Positions 17,764 to 26,536 of a stretch of 64,000 nucleotides of DNA are shown here, piece after piece; the first letter of the stretch is position 1, and every line of letters starts with the position of its first letter. The position numbers and the translations under genes were made by a program. The stretch spans positions 1,054,001 to 1,118,000 of the forward strand of contig CP103437.1 of assembly GCA_024919215.1 (NCBI GenBank), read 5' to 3'. The notes below the pieces were generated by a model. It saw only the letters and a program-made list of their open reading frames with translations. It searched no databases and had not been told where the DNA came from. This stretch comes from Methylophilaceae bacterium LSUCC0665. Its GTDB lineage: Bacteria; Pseudomonadota; Gammaproteobacteria; Burkholderiales; Methylophilaceae.

Positions 17764-19449
17764 TTATATTTTTGATTTTATAAAATGTATAAGATCTGGA
17801 ATATTGATCATTTCCGAATCAGGTTCAGATCTTGATTTAAATTCTACTTTGGATTCGTTAAGGCTTTTTTCACCAATCACTATTCTGTTTGGAATGCCTA
17901 TCAGATCAGATTCTGCAAACATAATCCCTGGACGCGCATCACGATCATCCAGCATGACATCAACACCATTCTCCAATAAGTCATCATAAATTTTATTGGC
18001 ATGAGTTCTAACATTGTCATTTTTATGATATCCAATTGGTACAATAATCAATTCAAATGGAGCAATACTCTTTGGCATGATCATGCCATTCTCATCATTA
18101 TTTTGCTCGATGGCTGCGGCAACAATTCTTGACACCCCAATCCCATAACATCCCATCATCATGGTTTGAGATTTACCTTCTTCATTAAGAATTGAGGCTT
18201 GCATAGCTTCAGAGTATTTCTTTCCAAGTTGAAAGATATGGCCTACCTCAATTCCTCTGCAAAATTTAAGCTTGCCAGATTCGTCAGGGCTGACATCTCC
18301 TTCAATCACATTTGTGATATCCACAAATGTTTCAACATTGGTAAGTTGAACATTTTTAAAGTGATAATGCTCTTCGTTTGCTCCGCAGATCATATTTTCC
18401 ATTTCAATAATGGAGTGATCAAACAACTTTCTGATATGTTCATTCCCCTCGGGCCCTATAAATCCTGGAATTAACCCATGCTTTTTCAGCTCCTCATCTT
18501 TTGCTACCCTGAAGCGATTGCTACCGATTACTTTTTCTAATTTAACCAGATTAATTTCCCGATTACCCGGTACAAAACAAATTATCAGCTCATCCTCTAA
18601 ATTGAATACAACCCCTTTTAAAATATTTTGTGTATCTATTTTAAAAAACTCTTGGAGTGCTTCTATAGTGGAAATTTCAGGGGTATATACTTTCTCTGTT
18701 TGTGGCTTATTTTCTGTGGATCCCTTTTTAAATATGGTTGATGCCTTTTCAATATTGGCGGCATAATCCGATTGATCAGAATAAGCAATCACATCCTCTC
18801 CAGAATCAGCTAAAACATGAAATTCATGTGATGCATCCCCACCAATTGCTCCAGAATCAGCAGCTACTGATCTAAATTGAAGACCAATTTTTGAAAAAAT
18901 TCGATTGTAAGTTTCAAACATCACCTCATACATCTTCTGCAAACAATTTGCATCCGCGTGAAAGGAGTATGCATCTTTCATTAAAAATTCTCTGGCTCGC
19001 ATTACGCCAAAACGAGGACGAATTTCATCACGGAATTTTGTTTGGATCTGATAAAAGTTGATGGGAAGTTGCTTATAACTATTTAGTTCTTTTCGGGCAA
19101 TGTCGGTGATAACTTCTTCATGCGTCGGTCCAAAACAAAACTCATTCTCATGTCGATCATTTATTTTAAGCATTTGCGGACCAAATTGCTGCCACCGACC
19201 TGTTTCTTGCCATAGTTCTGCTGGCTGAATCGCTGGCATCAATAACTCTACCGCCCCAGAAGCATTCATTTCATCTCTGATAATATTTTCAATTTTTCTT
19301 AACACTCTCAAACCAATTGGCATCCATGTATATAGTCCTGAGCTCAATCTTTTTACATAGCCAGCTCGAACCATTAATTGATGACTTTTGAGTTCAGCGT
19401 CTTGAGGAGCCTCTTTCAAGGTAGATATAAAAAATTGACTTGTTTTCAT
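17764..19449 (-). CDS. proS: Prolyl-tRNA synthetase
   Basis: A 561-residue class II synthetase that charges tRNA-Pro. Motif 1 lies in the N-terminal region with GLYTWMPIGLRV. Motif 2 is TKFRDEIRPRFGVMRAREFLMKD split around the loop. Motif 3 is near GCYGIGVSRIVAA. The bacterial-type editing (INS) domain occupies roughly residues 225-400, so this is the full-length form. The anticodon-binding domain ends the protein. Its ATG overlaps the stop of the upstream HolD-like gene (ATGA). Confidence 0.96.
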   Translation of the reverse strand: MKTSQFFISTLKEAPQDAELKSHQLMVRAGYVKRLSSGLYTWMPIGLRVLRKIENIIRDEMNASGAVELLMPAIQPAELWQETGRWQQFGPQMLKINDRHENEFCFGPTHEEVITDIARKELNSYKQLPINFYQIQTKFRDEIRPRFGVMRAREFLMKDAYSFHADANCLQKMYEVMFETYNRIFSKIGLQFRSVAADSGAIGGDASHEFHVLADSGEDVIAYSDQSDYAANIEKASTIFKKGSTENKPQTEKVYTPEISTIEALQEFFKIDTQNILKGVVFNLEDELIICFVPGNREINLVKLEKVIGSNRFRVAKDEELKKHGLIPGFIGPEGNEHIRKLFDHSIIEMENMICGANEEHYHFKNVQLTNVETFVDITNVIEGDVSPDESGKLKFCRGIEVGHIFQLGKKYSEAMQASILNEEGKSQTMMMGCYGIGVSRIVAAAIEQNNDENGMIMPKSIAPFELIIVPIGYHKNDNVRTHANKIYDDLLENGVDVMLDDRDARPGIMFAESDLIGIPNRIVIGEKSLNESKVEFKSRSEPDSEMINIPDLIHFIKSKI

Positions 19450-19883
19450 AGATTTAAACTGCCTTTAATGGTCTTCCATAGTTCTTTTTTTAATTCTGCA
19501 TTTGTACACATTTTTTTTAATGAAGCTAATTGAAAAACATCAGCAGACATAGGTTTAACTTCATCGGATAGTAAAATTTTAACAGAATCCTTAAGCGGTT
19601 CTGACAAAAATTCAGAAACACTCATGTCCTGCAATTTAAGTGAACCCACCCCTTTCAAGAACAAGTTAATACTGCTCATTAAGGATGTACTCTCTGTATC
19701 TTGTTTTGCAACATCATAAATCATGAGGAGCGTCTTATTGTCAATCTCCATGATGGCGCAATGATATTTTTTTTCTTTAACTTTTGGTGATGAATCATCG
19801 GCCTTATCATGACTAGATTGATACATATCAAAAATGGTGAGCAACTCAAGCTCTTCTAGCTGATCTCTTTCATTAAAAATCAT
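19446..19883 (-). CDS. Possible DNA polymerase III psi subunit (HolD-like)
   Basis: A 145-residue soluble protein without an obvious enzyme motif. The start (RDQLEELELLTIFDMYQ), a central hydrophobic block (KTLLMIYDVA followed by SINLFLKGVGSL) and the end ([21 protein letters not shown]) line up by eye with HolD of gammaproteobacteria, which ends in a similar SPxLxxL...LWxxI block. HolD genes often sit beside rimI, as here. Psi joins the clamp loader to SSB. The match is weak and made from memory, so this is a proposal. It overlaps rimI and proS by 4 bases each. Confidence 0.45.
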   Translation of the reverse strand: MIFNERDQLEELELLTIFDMYQSSHDKADDSSPKVKEKKYHCAIMEIDNKTLLMIYDVAKQDTESTSLMSSINLFLKGVGSLKLQDMSVSEFLSEPLKDSVKILLSDEVKPMSADVFQLASLKKMCTNAELKKELWKTIKGSLNL

Positions 19884-20323
19884 GGCAAATCTCTTCCCAT
19901 AATAATGGCATCCTCATGACCCTTCTTGGTCAAGTAATAATTGGGGCGAACTCCAATCTCATTAAAGTAAAATTTTTTATACAAACTGATGGCAGGTATA
20001 TTTGAAGTTCTAACTTCTAAAAAAATATGTTTGATATTTTTATTATGGCATTCACCAATGAGTGCGTCCATTAACTTTGAGGCAACTTGTTTTTTCCGCA
20101 CACTTTTAGTAACACCAATATTTAAGATTTCGCAATCGTGCGGGATGAGTCTAGCCACAATAAAACCAACGATAGTTTCATTTAAGAAAAATATTTTGAA
20201 GAAATGCTTCACCGATATTGAGTCTTTAAAATTTTTTATACTCCATAACTCAACCTCATTTTCTTGTTCGATCGCATGAACTTCATTCAAGTCTGAATCT
20301 TTTGGATCTTGTATGAATTCCAT
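19880..20323 (-). CDS. rimI: Ribosomal protein S18 alanine N-acetyltransferase RimI
   Basis: A 147-residue GNAT acetyltransferase. The acetyl-CoA pocket region is ILNIGVTKSVRKKQVASKLM, the family's beta4-alpha3 element with a Q/RxxGxA-like loop (here RKKQVA). The later EVRTSNIPAISLYKKFYF carries the usual N-x-A-x-x-L-Y. RimI acetylates the N-terminal Ala of ribosomal protein S18 in characterised bacteria. It follows tsaB after 3 bases, the classic tsaB-rimI pair. Confidence 0.9.
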   Translation of the reverse strand: MEFIQDPKDSDLNEVHAIEQENEVELWSIKNFKDSISVKHFFKIFFLNETIVGFIVARLIPHDCEILNIGVTKSVRKKQVASKLMDALIGECHNKNIKHIFLEVRTSNIPAISLYKKFYFNEIGVRPNYYLTKKGHEDAIIMGRDLP

Positions 20324-20326
20324 TAT

Positions 20327-21007
20327 TTATTTTCTTTCATCAATAGTTTGCGCCACCTTATTTCGGACATAAATGGGTTGAATTCCATCAAAGGAAAATT
20401 TGTCTGGTGGCTGCTCCAATGCAATAGAGGCGATATAGCTAGCCATATTTGTTTTTAGGTTTTGGTTGTTTAAAGAATATGACAAGTATGTGTCATTAAA
20501 ATGGTCTGTAAACATTTCATAACCTGTACCAATCACAGAAAAACTATTAGTAATTTCGTCTGGAGGGATCGGTAATTTATCCGGTGCAGTTACCATGGGT
20601 TCTGAGAGGGGAATAATTTTTTTATCATTATTTCTTTTAAAAAATTGTAAATATACTTCACCCATCCTGGCATCAATGGTCGATAAAATATAATTTGACT
20701 CTGTCATTGATGCAATTGTTTTTAACGAACTTATTCCTATCAAAGGAATTTTGTGAGAAAAAGCTATTCCATAGGCAACGCCACAGGCTATCCTAATCCC
20801 AGTGAATGATCCAGGCCCTGCAGAAAATGCGATCACATTTAAATCTTTAAAGGCGACATTCGCCTTTTTTAAAATTTTTTGGACTTCGCTCAAAGCAACT
20901 GAGGAATGAGTCATGCCAGCATTAAATTCAACATTTTCTTTTCCAGCAGAATGAATGAGGCATAAAGAAAAGTTTATAGATGATGTGTCTATTGCTAATA
21001 GATTCAA
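20327..21007 (-). CDS. tsaB: tRNA t6A biosynthesis protein TsaB
   Basis: A 226-residue ASKHA-fold protein that partners TsaD in threonylcarbamoylation of A37 in ANN-reading tRNAs. N-terminal LLAIDTSS and the block FSAGPGSFTGIRIACGVAYG are diagnostic. TsaC of the same pathway is encoded at 45063-45602; tsaD and tsaE are not in the window. Its ATG overlaps the stop of the helicase gene by 4 bases, so the run helicase-tsaB-rimI-HolD-like-proS is probably one transcript. Confidence 0.95.
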   Translation of the reverse strand: MNLLAIDTSSINFSLCLIHSAGKENVEFNAGMTHSSVALSEVQKILKKANVAFKDLNVIAFSAGPGSFTGIRIACGVAYGIAFSHKIPLIGISSLKTIASMTESNYILSTIDARMGEVYLQFFKRNNDKKIIPLSEPMVTAPDKLPIPPDEITNSFSVIGTGYEMFTDHFNDTYLSYSLNNQNLKTNMASYIASIALEQPPDKFSFDGIQPIYVRNKVAQTIDERK

Positions 21008-22935
21008 CGAAGTTCCTCAATAAAATTTAAAACCTGATTATAATCCTCCACTAATTGAAACGGGGGTAGGGATTTTAAAATTTGTTTTCCATAATATTTT
21101 TTTTGAATTCTGTTATCGCCAAGTATCGCAACTCCCTTATCAGAAAAATTTCTTATTAACCGACCCATCCCTTGCTTCATTAGTAGAGTTGTCATTGGAA
21201 TTTGTGATTTCATAAAAAAATCTTTTTCATTCAATAAATTTATTTTTGCATCCACGATAGGATCATCGGGTGATTTGAATGGTAACTTATCAATAATTAA
21301 TAGCGTTAAGTTGTCTCCTATTAAATCAATACCTTCCCAAAAAGAAAATGAACCAATCAAAACAGAATTTTGATTGCTTTTGAATTCTTCGATAAGTAAT
21401 TGATTTGGCAACATTCCTTGTCTTAAGATATTTAAGGGATCAACATTTCTGTGGTTAATAAATTCAAACTGATTAGCTACTTGCTCAACACCATTTAATG
21501 AGGTTGTTAAGAATAATGTTCTTCCTTTATTTAATTTTATCGCTGGATAGACATAATCTACTAAAGATGAAAAAAATTCTTTTTCATTGGGGTTCGGTAG
21601 CCCCATTGGAATATGTAACACCGCATTTTTCTCATAGTTAAAAGGGCTTTCAAAGACTCTTGTTTCTATGTCTTTTAATCCTGTTAAATCTTTAAAATAA
21701 TCAAAATTACCATTGGTCGTCATTGTTGCTGAGGTAAATACCATCGAGTCACTTGAGGCTGTTGTTTTTGAGAAAATTCCTTTGACATCAATTGGGGTGA
21801 TATGAATGGAGATGGAGTTATTAAACTTTTCCAACCAAAGTGCGTTTTTTTTCTCCGAGGGATTAATGATATTTTTTAAAAGCTCAATAAAGTTATTTAG
21901 CTCCTTAGCTGAAGCATCAATATCCTTATTAATAAAGCCTGGTGCTTTAATAGCATTATTGAGCTCTTCAAGGTTGTCCATAATTCCAACCAAATGATCT
22001 TTGAAAACATTTAATTGGTTAAGCTTATAAAGAGAAATTTTTTGTGGTTCATCTTTCACTAAATCAAGGAGTTGAGACATTGAAAAATTATAACGATTGA
22101 AAATCATTGAAAAGTTTTCTAGGCCAATGACTGAATGTTTTAAGTGATTAATTAGGTCATCAAGAACACGATTCAATTTTAGGGAAGAAAATATTTTGCT
22201 GGAATACAGCATTGCCAAATCAATTAAATTGTGAGCCTCATCAAAGACAACCACATCTGACTTTGGCAATAAGTTATTAGCATCATCATTTTCATTAAAA
22301 AAATCTGAAAAAAATAAGTGATGATTCACTATAATCACCTCGGCAGAATGCGCTCTCCTTCTTGCCTTATTTACAAAACAATCATTATTAAACTTGCAAT
22401 CACCAAATAGACAATTCTCACTCGTTGATGTGACGGCATGCGAAATATTTCCTGATAAATTTTTTTTTAATTCAACCACATCGCCAGTATTTGTTTTTTT
22501 TAAAATATCCTCTATGTCGGAAAATGTTGAAGCATCAGATTTTGAAAAAAACATTTTACTGTGATTATTGATTCGATGATGACATAGGTAATTAGATCGT
22601 CCTTTTAATACTGAAACATTGAAATTGAGCTTCAATGCTTTTTGAAGAATCGGAAAATCTTTATCTAATAATTGCTCCTGAAGATTCTTCGTTGCTGTCG
22701 AGATAATAATTTTTTTATTTTGTCGGACCAACGGTAATAAATAACCTAATGTTTTTCCGATTCCTGTTCCAGCCTCTATAGCTACTGTTTTTTTTAAAGT
22801 AACTGATTCATCGATGAATTGTGCCATCTGAACTTGGCCGTCTCTTTTTTGATAGCTGGAAAGATAGCTGGCCAATGGACCATTTTCATTAAAAAAATGA
22901 TCAAAAAAGTTTGATTTATCTGACATTATCAACAT
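21004..22935 (-). CDS. DinG/YoaA-type Fe-S ATP-dependent helicase
   Basis: A 643-residue XPD-like superfamily 2 helicase. Walker A is EAGTGIGKT (about residue 55). Walker B is FDEAHN. Between them lie four cysteines (YLCHH, ENCLFGDCKF, NDCF) that fit a 4Fe-4S cluster. Motif VI is QGMGRLIRN. It resembles YoaA more than DinG by length. YoaA works in rescue of stalled replication with the DNA polymerase III chi subunit in E. coli. An alternative start three codons in (22926) would lessen the overlap with the SelW-like gene. Confidence 0.88.
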   Translation of the reverse strand: MLIMSDKSNFFDHFFNENGPLASYLSSYQKRDGQVQMAQFIDESVTLKKTVAIEAGTGIGKTLGYLLPLVRQNKKIIISTATKNLQEQLLDKDFPILQKALKLNFNVSVLKGRSNYLCHHRINNHSKMFFSKSDASTFSDIEDILKKTNTGDVVELKKNLSGNISHAVTSTSENCLFGDCKFNNDCFVNKARRRAHSAEVIIVNHHLFFSDFFNENDDANNLLPKSDVVVFDEAHNLIDLAMLYSSKIFSSLKLNRVLDDLINHLKHSVIGLENFSMIFNRYNFSMSQLLDLVKDEPQKISLYKLNQLNVFKDHLVGIMDNLEELNNAIKAPGFINKDIDASAKELNNFIELLKNIINPSEKKNALWLEKFNNSISIHITPIDVKGIFSKTTASSDSMVFTSATMTTNGNFDYFKDLTGLKDIETRVFESPFNYEKNAVLHIPMGLPNPNEKEFFSSLVDYVYPAIKLNKGRTLFLTTSLNGVEQVANQFEFINHRNVDPLNILRQGMLPNQLLIEEFKSNQNSVLIGSFSFWEGIDLIGDNLTLLIIDKLPFKSPDDPIVDAKINLLNEKDFFMKSQIPMTTLLMKQGMGRLIRNFSDKGVAILGDNRIQKKYYGKQILKSLPPFQLVEDYNQVLNFIEELR

Positions 22936-23200
22936 GACCTAAATTTCTATCTGGATCGATCAAATCTCGGATTCTTTGTTTGATAATGGCAACATCTACA
23001 AAACCATTTTCTTGTTTTCTTGAAAAGATTAAACTTCCATTGCAAGTAATATCAAAAACACCGGATTCAGAAGGAACTAACGTTACAGATGACAAGTCCG
23101 ATTCAAAAGTGTTTAATAATTCTTGAGATATCCAAGTAGCCCTTGACAGCCACTTGCATTTGGGGCAAAACTTGATTTCAATGTAATTTTTTTTTTGCAT
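22916..23200 (-). CDS. SelT/SelW/SelH-family redox protein
   Basis: A 94-residue Rdx-family protein with a thioredoxin-like fold. The motif is CPKCKW near the N-terminus (residues 12-17), with Cys in both places rather than selenocysteine. The middle block TLVPSESGVFDITCNGSLIF and the end (FVDVAIIKQRIRDLIDP) match the short bacterial SelW-like family. Function is unknown beyond a likely thiol-redox role. It overlaps the helicase gene by about 20 bases and is divergent from ctpA. Confidence 0.85.
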   Translation of the reverse strand: MQKKNYIEIKFCPKCKWLSRATWISQELLNTFESDLSSVTLVPSESGVFDITCNGSLIFSRKQENGFVDVAIIKQRIRDLIDPDRNLGHVDNVR

Positions 23201-23276
23201 AAGTTGTCAATTATTCGTCAGAGATCTGATGTAATATTGTACATGTTTAAAGTTACTCTTCTATTTAAGGTTTGGT

Positions 23277-24692
23277 ATGAAAAATAAATTTAAAAGCTTT
23301 ACTCTAATAACTTTTGGCCTAGTCTTTGGCATTTTAATAAGTGTCAATTTATCTGTCTTTGCTGACAAAAAGAGTGAAGCTAAAAAGCTTCCGGTTGAAG
23401 ATTTGAGAATTTTTGCTGAGGTATTTGGCAAGATTAAAGCTGACTATGTAGAAGAAGTTGAGGACAAGCAGCTCTTAACTGAAGCATTAAATGGAATGTT
23501 GGCAGGCCTTGATCCCCATTCCACCTTTCTTGACCAAGATCACTTTAAGGAAATGCAACAAGGAACGGCGGGAGAATTTGGTGGCTTAGGAATTGAAGTG
23601 GGTATGGAAGATGGTTTTGTGAAGGTCATATCTCCTATTGAAGATACTCCTGCATTTAAAGCTGGCTTACAAAGTGGAGACCTGATAATCAAGTTAGATG
23701 ACAAATCGACCAAAGGGATGTCATTAAATGATGCCGTGAAGATCATGAGAGGAAAACCAGGTACATCATTAAATGTTCAAATATTAAGAAAGGGGCAGAA
23801 CGCTCCTTTTGATGTAAAGATTACTCGTGCTCAGATAAAAAGCCAAAGTGTAAAGGCTAAATTGATTCAAGAAGATTACGGATACATTCGTGTAACACAA
23901 TTCCAGGAAAGAACTGGTGAGGACGTTGCCAAATCAATCAATAAACTTTTTGAAGAAAATAAAAAGCCATTAAGCGGTCTTGTGCTCGATATGAGAAATA
24001 ATCCTGGTGGCTTATTAAATGCTGCTGTGGCAGTTTCGGCAGCTTTTATACCTGAGGGTGAGCTTGTTGTTTATACTGAAGGGCGCGCAAGAGATTCAAA
24101 AATGCATTTAACTGCAATCCCAGAAAACTTTGTTCGTGACCCAAAAAATAACTACATTGAGAAACTCCCAAGTGAAATTAAAAAAACTCCTTTGGTCGTT
24201 CTTGTAAATAATGGTTCTGCATCAGCCTCTGAGATTGTTGCGGGAGCACTTCAAGATCATAAAAGAGCATTAATTGTTGGCACTAAAAGCTTTGGCAAGG
24301 GTTCGGTACAGAGCATTTTACCAATGAATAACGGAACAGCAATTAAGCTGACCACTGCTAGATATTTTACTCCTAATGGGCGTTCAATCCAGGCAAAAGG
24401 TATTGATCCAGATATAGTTGTAGAAGATGGTTTCAGTGGTTTAATGTCTCGTGAGGCTGATCTTAATCATCACTTATCCAACCCTGACGACACTGAATCT
24501 AAGAAAGATGAGAGTGCAAATTCAGAAGAATCGAAAAATGATGAAAAACAAAAAACATCAACCAAAGCTGATGATGGAGGAGAGGCGCTAAAAAACTTTA
24601 AGCCAGTTGAGTTCGGTACGGCTGATGATAAGCAGTTTCAAGAAGCTTTGAATATTCTAAAGGGTATAGATATTTATAAAAAGATTAATTAA
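23277..24692 (+). CDS. ctpA: C-terminal processing protease CtpA (S41)
   Basis: A 471-residue periplasmic serine protease with a signal peptide or N-terminal anchor (cleavage near FA-D). A PDZ domain (about residues 95-185, with GGLGIEV and AGLQSGDLI) is followed by the S41 catalytic domain. The nucleophile is in NNGSASASE and the catalytic Lys in GTKSFGKGSVQ. After residue 390 there is a charged, Ser/Glu/Lys-rich low-complexity stretch before a short conserved end. It starts a plus-strand run ctpA-coq7-DUF2322. Confidence 0.95.
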   Translation: MKNKFKSFTLITFGLVFGILISVNLSVFADKKSEAKKLPVEDLRIFAEVFGKIKADYVEEVEDKQLLTEALNGMLAGLDPHSTFLDQDHFKEMQQGTAGEFGGLGIEVGMEDGFVKVISPIEDTPAFKAGLQSGDLIIKLDDKSTKGMSLNDAVKIMRGKPGTSLNVQILRKGQNAPFDVKITRAQIKSQSVKAKLIQEDYGYIRVTQFQERTGEDVAKSINKLFEENKKPLSGLVLDMRNNPGGLLNAAVAVSAAFIPEGELVVYTEGRARDSKMHLTAIPENFVRDPKNNYIEKLPSEIKKTPLVVLVNNGSASASEIVAGALQDHKRALIVGTKSFGKGSVQSILPMNNGTAIKLTTARYFTPNGRSIQAKGIDPDIVVEDGFSGLMSREADLNHHLSNPDDTESKKDESANSEESKNDEKQKTSTKADDGGEALKNFKPVEFGTADDKQFQEALNILKGIDIYKKIN

Positions 24693-24695
24693 TCC

Positions 24696-25322
24696 ATGAT
24701 TGATAAGATAATTTCTGAAGTTGATTTTGCCCTTAAACTTTTTACTTTGCCACAAAAAGGTGAGAGGTCCTCACCCTCAGAAAGATTTGCAAACACCCAA
24801 CCTGATCTTACTGATGATGACTTGAAACAAACTGCCAGACTAATGAGGGTTAATCACACTGGTGAAGTGTGTGCGCAAGCTCTTTATAGGGGGCAACTAT
24901 TTTTTAATTCTGATGAAGTCACTGAAAAATCTCTAAAGCAGGCTGCTTTTGAAGAAATAGACCATCTCAATTGGTGTGAGCAACGCATTAAAGAATTAGG
25001 AGGCAGGACAAGCTATCTTAATCCAATCTTCTATATGAGCTCCTTTAGTCTTGGGGCGATTGCAGGAAAAATAGATAATAAAATTAATTTAGGTTTTTTA
25101 GAGGCGACCGAAAAACAAGTTGCCGCCCATCTCGAAAGCCATATAAAAAAAATACCAAAAAATGATAAAAAAACGCATGCTATTTTAAAACAAATGAAAT
25201 ATGATGAGCAGTGTCATCAAAAAACAGCGAAGTCGCTTGGCTCAAAAGAGCTTCCAAGTTTTGTTCAAAAAATAATGAATGTGACTTCAAAGTTAATGAC
25301 TAAAACAACCTTTTGGATTTGA
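24696..25322 (+). CDS. coq7: Demethoxyubiquinone hydroxylase Coq7
   Basis: A 208-residue di-iron hydroxylase of ubiquinone synthesis. The iron-ligand pattern is complete: Glu in MRVNHTGEVCAQALYRGQ, ExxH in FEEIDHLNWCE, Glu in LEATEKQVAAHLESH, and ExxH-like KYDEQCHQ. Oxygen use fits the aerobic lifestyle implied by the cox locus and HemF. It starts 3 bases after ctpA. Confidence 0.95.
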   Translation: MIDKIISEVDFALKLFTLPQKGERSSPSERFANTQPDLTDDDLKQTARLMRVNHTGEVCAQALYRGQLFFNSDEVTEKSLKQAAFEEIDHLNWCEQRIKELGGRTSYLNPIFYMSSFSLGAIAGKIDNKINLGFLEATEKQVAAHLESHIKKIPKNDKKTHAILKQMKYDEQCHQKTAKSLGSKELPSFVQKIMNVTSKLMTKTTFWI

Positions 25323-25326
25323 ATTA

Positions 25327-25641
25327 ATGCAAAATTTTAAAGAGATATTAGAAACACTCAACTCCGCAGATCATATCAAAGAGATCCAGCTTTATCATCA
25401 AGAACAGCTGCATGGTGTAATTAAAAGCAAACCCGGCTCTATGGGTTCTATTAAAGTCTACAATTACTTATACGAAACTTTTGGTGTAATAAATAGTGAT
25501 GCTGCTATGGAGGGGATTGACCTGTATGCTGAACATACCGAAGATGCCCAAAATAACCCAGGGAAACATCCGAATATTGATAGGCTACTAGACGTTATTG
25601 ATTCAGATATAACCCTACAAGTAAAAATTATTAAAAATTAA
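25327..25641 (+). CDS. DUF2322 family protein
   Basis: A 104-residue soluble protein. The central block KPGSMGSIKVYNYLYETFG and the C-terminal LYAEHTEDAQNNPGKHPNID are the hallmark of DUF2322, a short proteobacterial family without assigned function. It follows coq7 after 4 bases and ends 4 bases before the converging OsmC gene. Confidence 0.85.
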   Translation: MQNFKEILETLNSADHIKEIQLYHQEQLHGVIKSKPGSMGSIKVYNYLYETFGVINSDAAMEGIDLYAEHTEDAQNNPGKHPNIDRLLDVIDSDITLQVKIIKN

Positions 25642-25645
25642 TCTT

Positions 25646-26062
25646 TCAAGCCGCAACAATTTCAAACGCATGCGTTATATTTACACTTTTACTTAGCATT
25701 ATTGATGCGGAGCAATACTTGGTCGCTGACAATTCTATTGCACGAGCCACCTTCTTCTCATCTAAATCTTTTCCTGTTACTTTGAAGTGAATGTGAATAT
25801 CTGTAAATACTTTTGGAACTGACTCTGCTCGCTTTGATGAAATGAATGCCTGACATCCTGTCACATCTTGTCGTGACTTCTTCAAAATAGTCACAACATC
25901 GAATGATGTACATCCACCCATACCAGATAACAAAACTTCCATTGGTCTCATGCCTTGATCTTTTCCTCCAAGATCCTGCGGACCATCCATTAATAGACTA
26001 TGACGTGATTCAGATTCAGCTTTAAAACAAACGTCTTGTTCCCAAGTTACGGTCAAATTCAT
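25646..26062 (-). CDS. OsmC/YhfA-like family protein
   Basis: A 138-residue OsmC-fold protein. The pattern GMRPMEVLLSGMGGCTSFDV includes the conserved Cys of the N-terminal subdomain, and the second Cys is in SATKYCSASIMLSK. The pair fits thiol-dependent peroxidase activity known for the OsmC/Ohr superfamily; the shorter YhfA-type is mostly uncharacterised. It is transcribed after the FKBP gene with a one-base gap. Confidence 0.85.
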   Translation of the reverse strand: MNLTVTWEQDVCFKAESESRHSLLMDGPQDLGGKDQGMRPMEVLLSGMGGCTSFDVVTILKKSRQDVTGCQAFISSKRAESVPKVFTDIHIHFKVTGKDLDEKKVARAIELSATKYCSASIMLSKSVNITHAFEIVAA

Positions 26063-26063
26063 C

Positions 26064-26519
26064 TTAATTTAGCCCTAATAATTCAACATCAAAAATTAAA
26101 TCACTATTAGGCGGAATAACCCCTCCTGCGCCTCTTGGCCCATATCCCAAATCAGAAGGAATAATAATTGTTCTTTTACCACCAATTTTCATACCTTGCA
26201 CGCCAATATCCCAACCTTTAATGACTTGTCCTATACCCAATGTAAATTCTAGTGGATCATTTCGATCAAGTGAACTATCAAATTTCTCACCTTTATTATC
26301 TTTTTTATTTGCATCGTATAACCACCCTGTGTAATGAACTTTGACAATAAGTCCAGGCTCAGCCTCTCTTCCATCTCCGACCACATTGTCAATGAGCTGC
26401 AACCCCTTGTCGTAAACTTTAGCAGATTCTTGCTCCATACTTTTTTCCTTTTCTCCTATTAATTCAATTGAAAAAACTGATGACGTCATGATTAAAAAAA
26501 TCAAAAAATAATATCTCAT
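26064..26519 (-). CDS. Periplasmic FKBP-type peptidyl-prolyl isomerase
   Basis: A 151-residue protein with a signal peptide (about residues 1-18) and one complete FKBP domain. Active-site elements are [56 protein letters not shown] and [14 protein letters not shown]. It should assist folding of exported proteins. Located between the OsmC gene and dacB on the same strand. Confidence 0.93.
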   Translation of the reverse strand: MRYYFLIFLIMTSSVFSIELIGEKEKSMEQESAKVYDKGLQLIDNVVGDGREAEPGLIVKVHYTGWLYDANKKDNKGEKFDSSLDRNDPLEFTLGIGQVIKGWDIGVQGMKIGGKRTIIIPSDLGYGPRGAGGVIPPNSDLIFDVELLGLN

Positions 26520-26536
26520 ATAAATTCCTGTTAGTT

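Noticed and set aside
23204-23237. Possible ctpA promoter (TTGTCA and TAATAT).
   Set aside because: The spacer is 22 bases, outside the normal range, so it is not listed as a feature.
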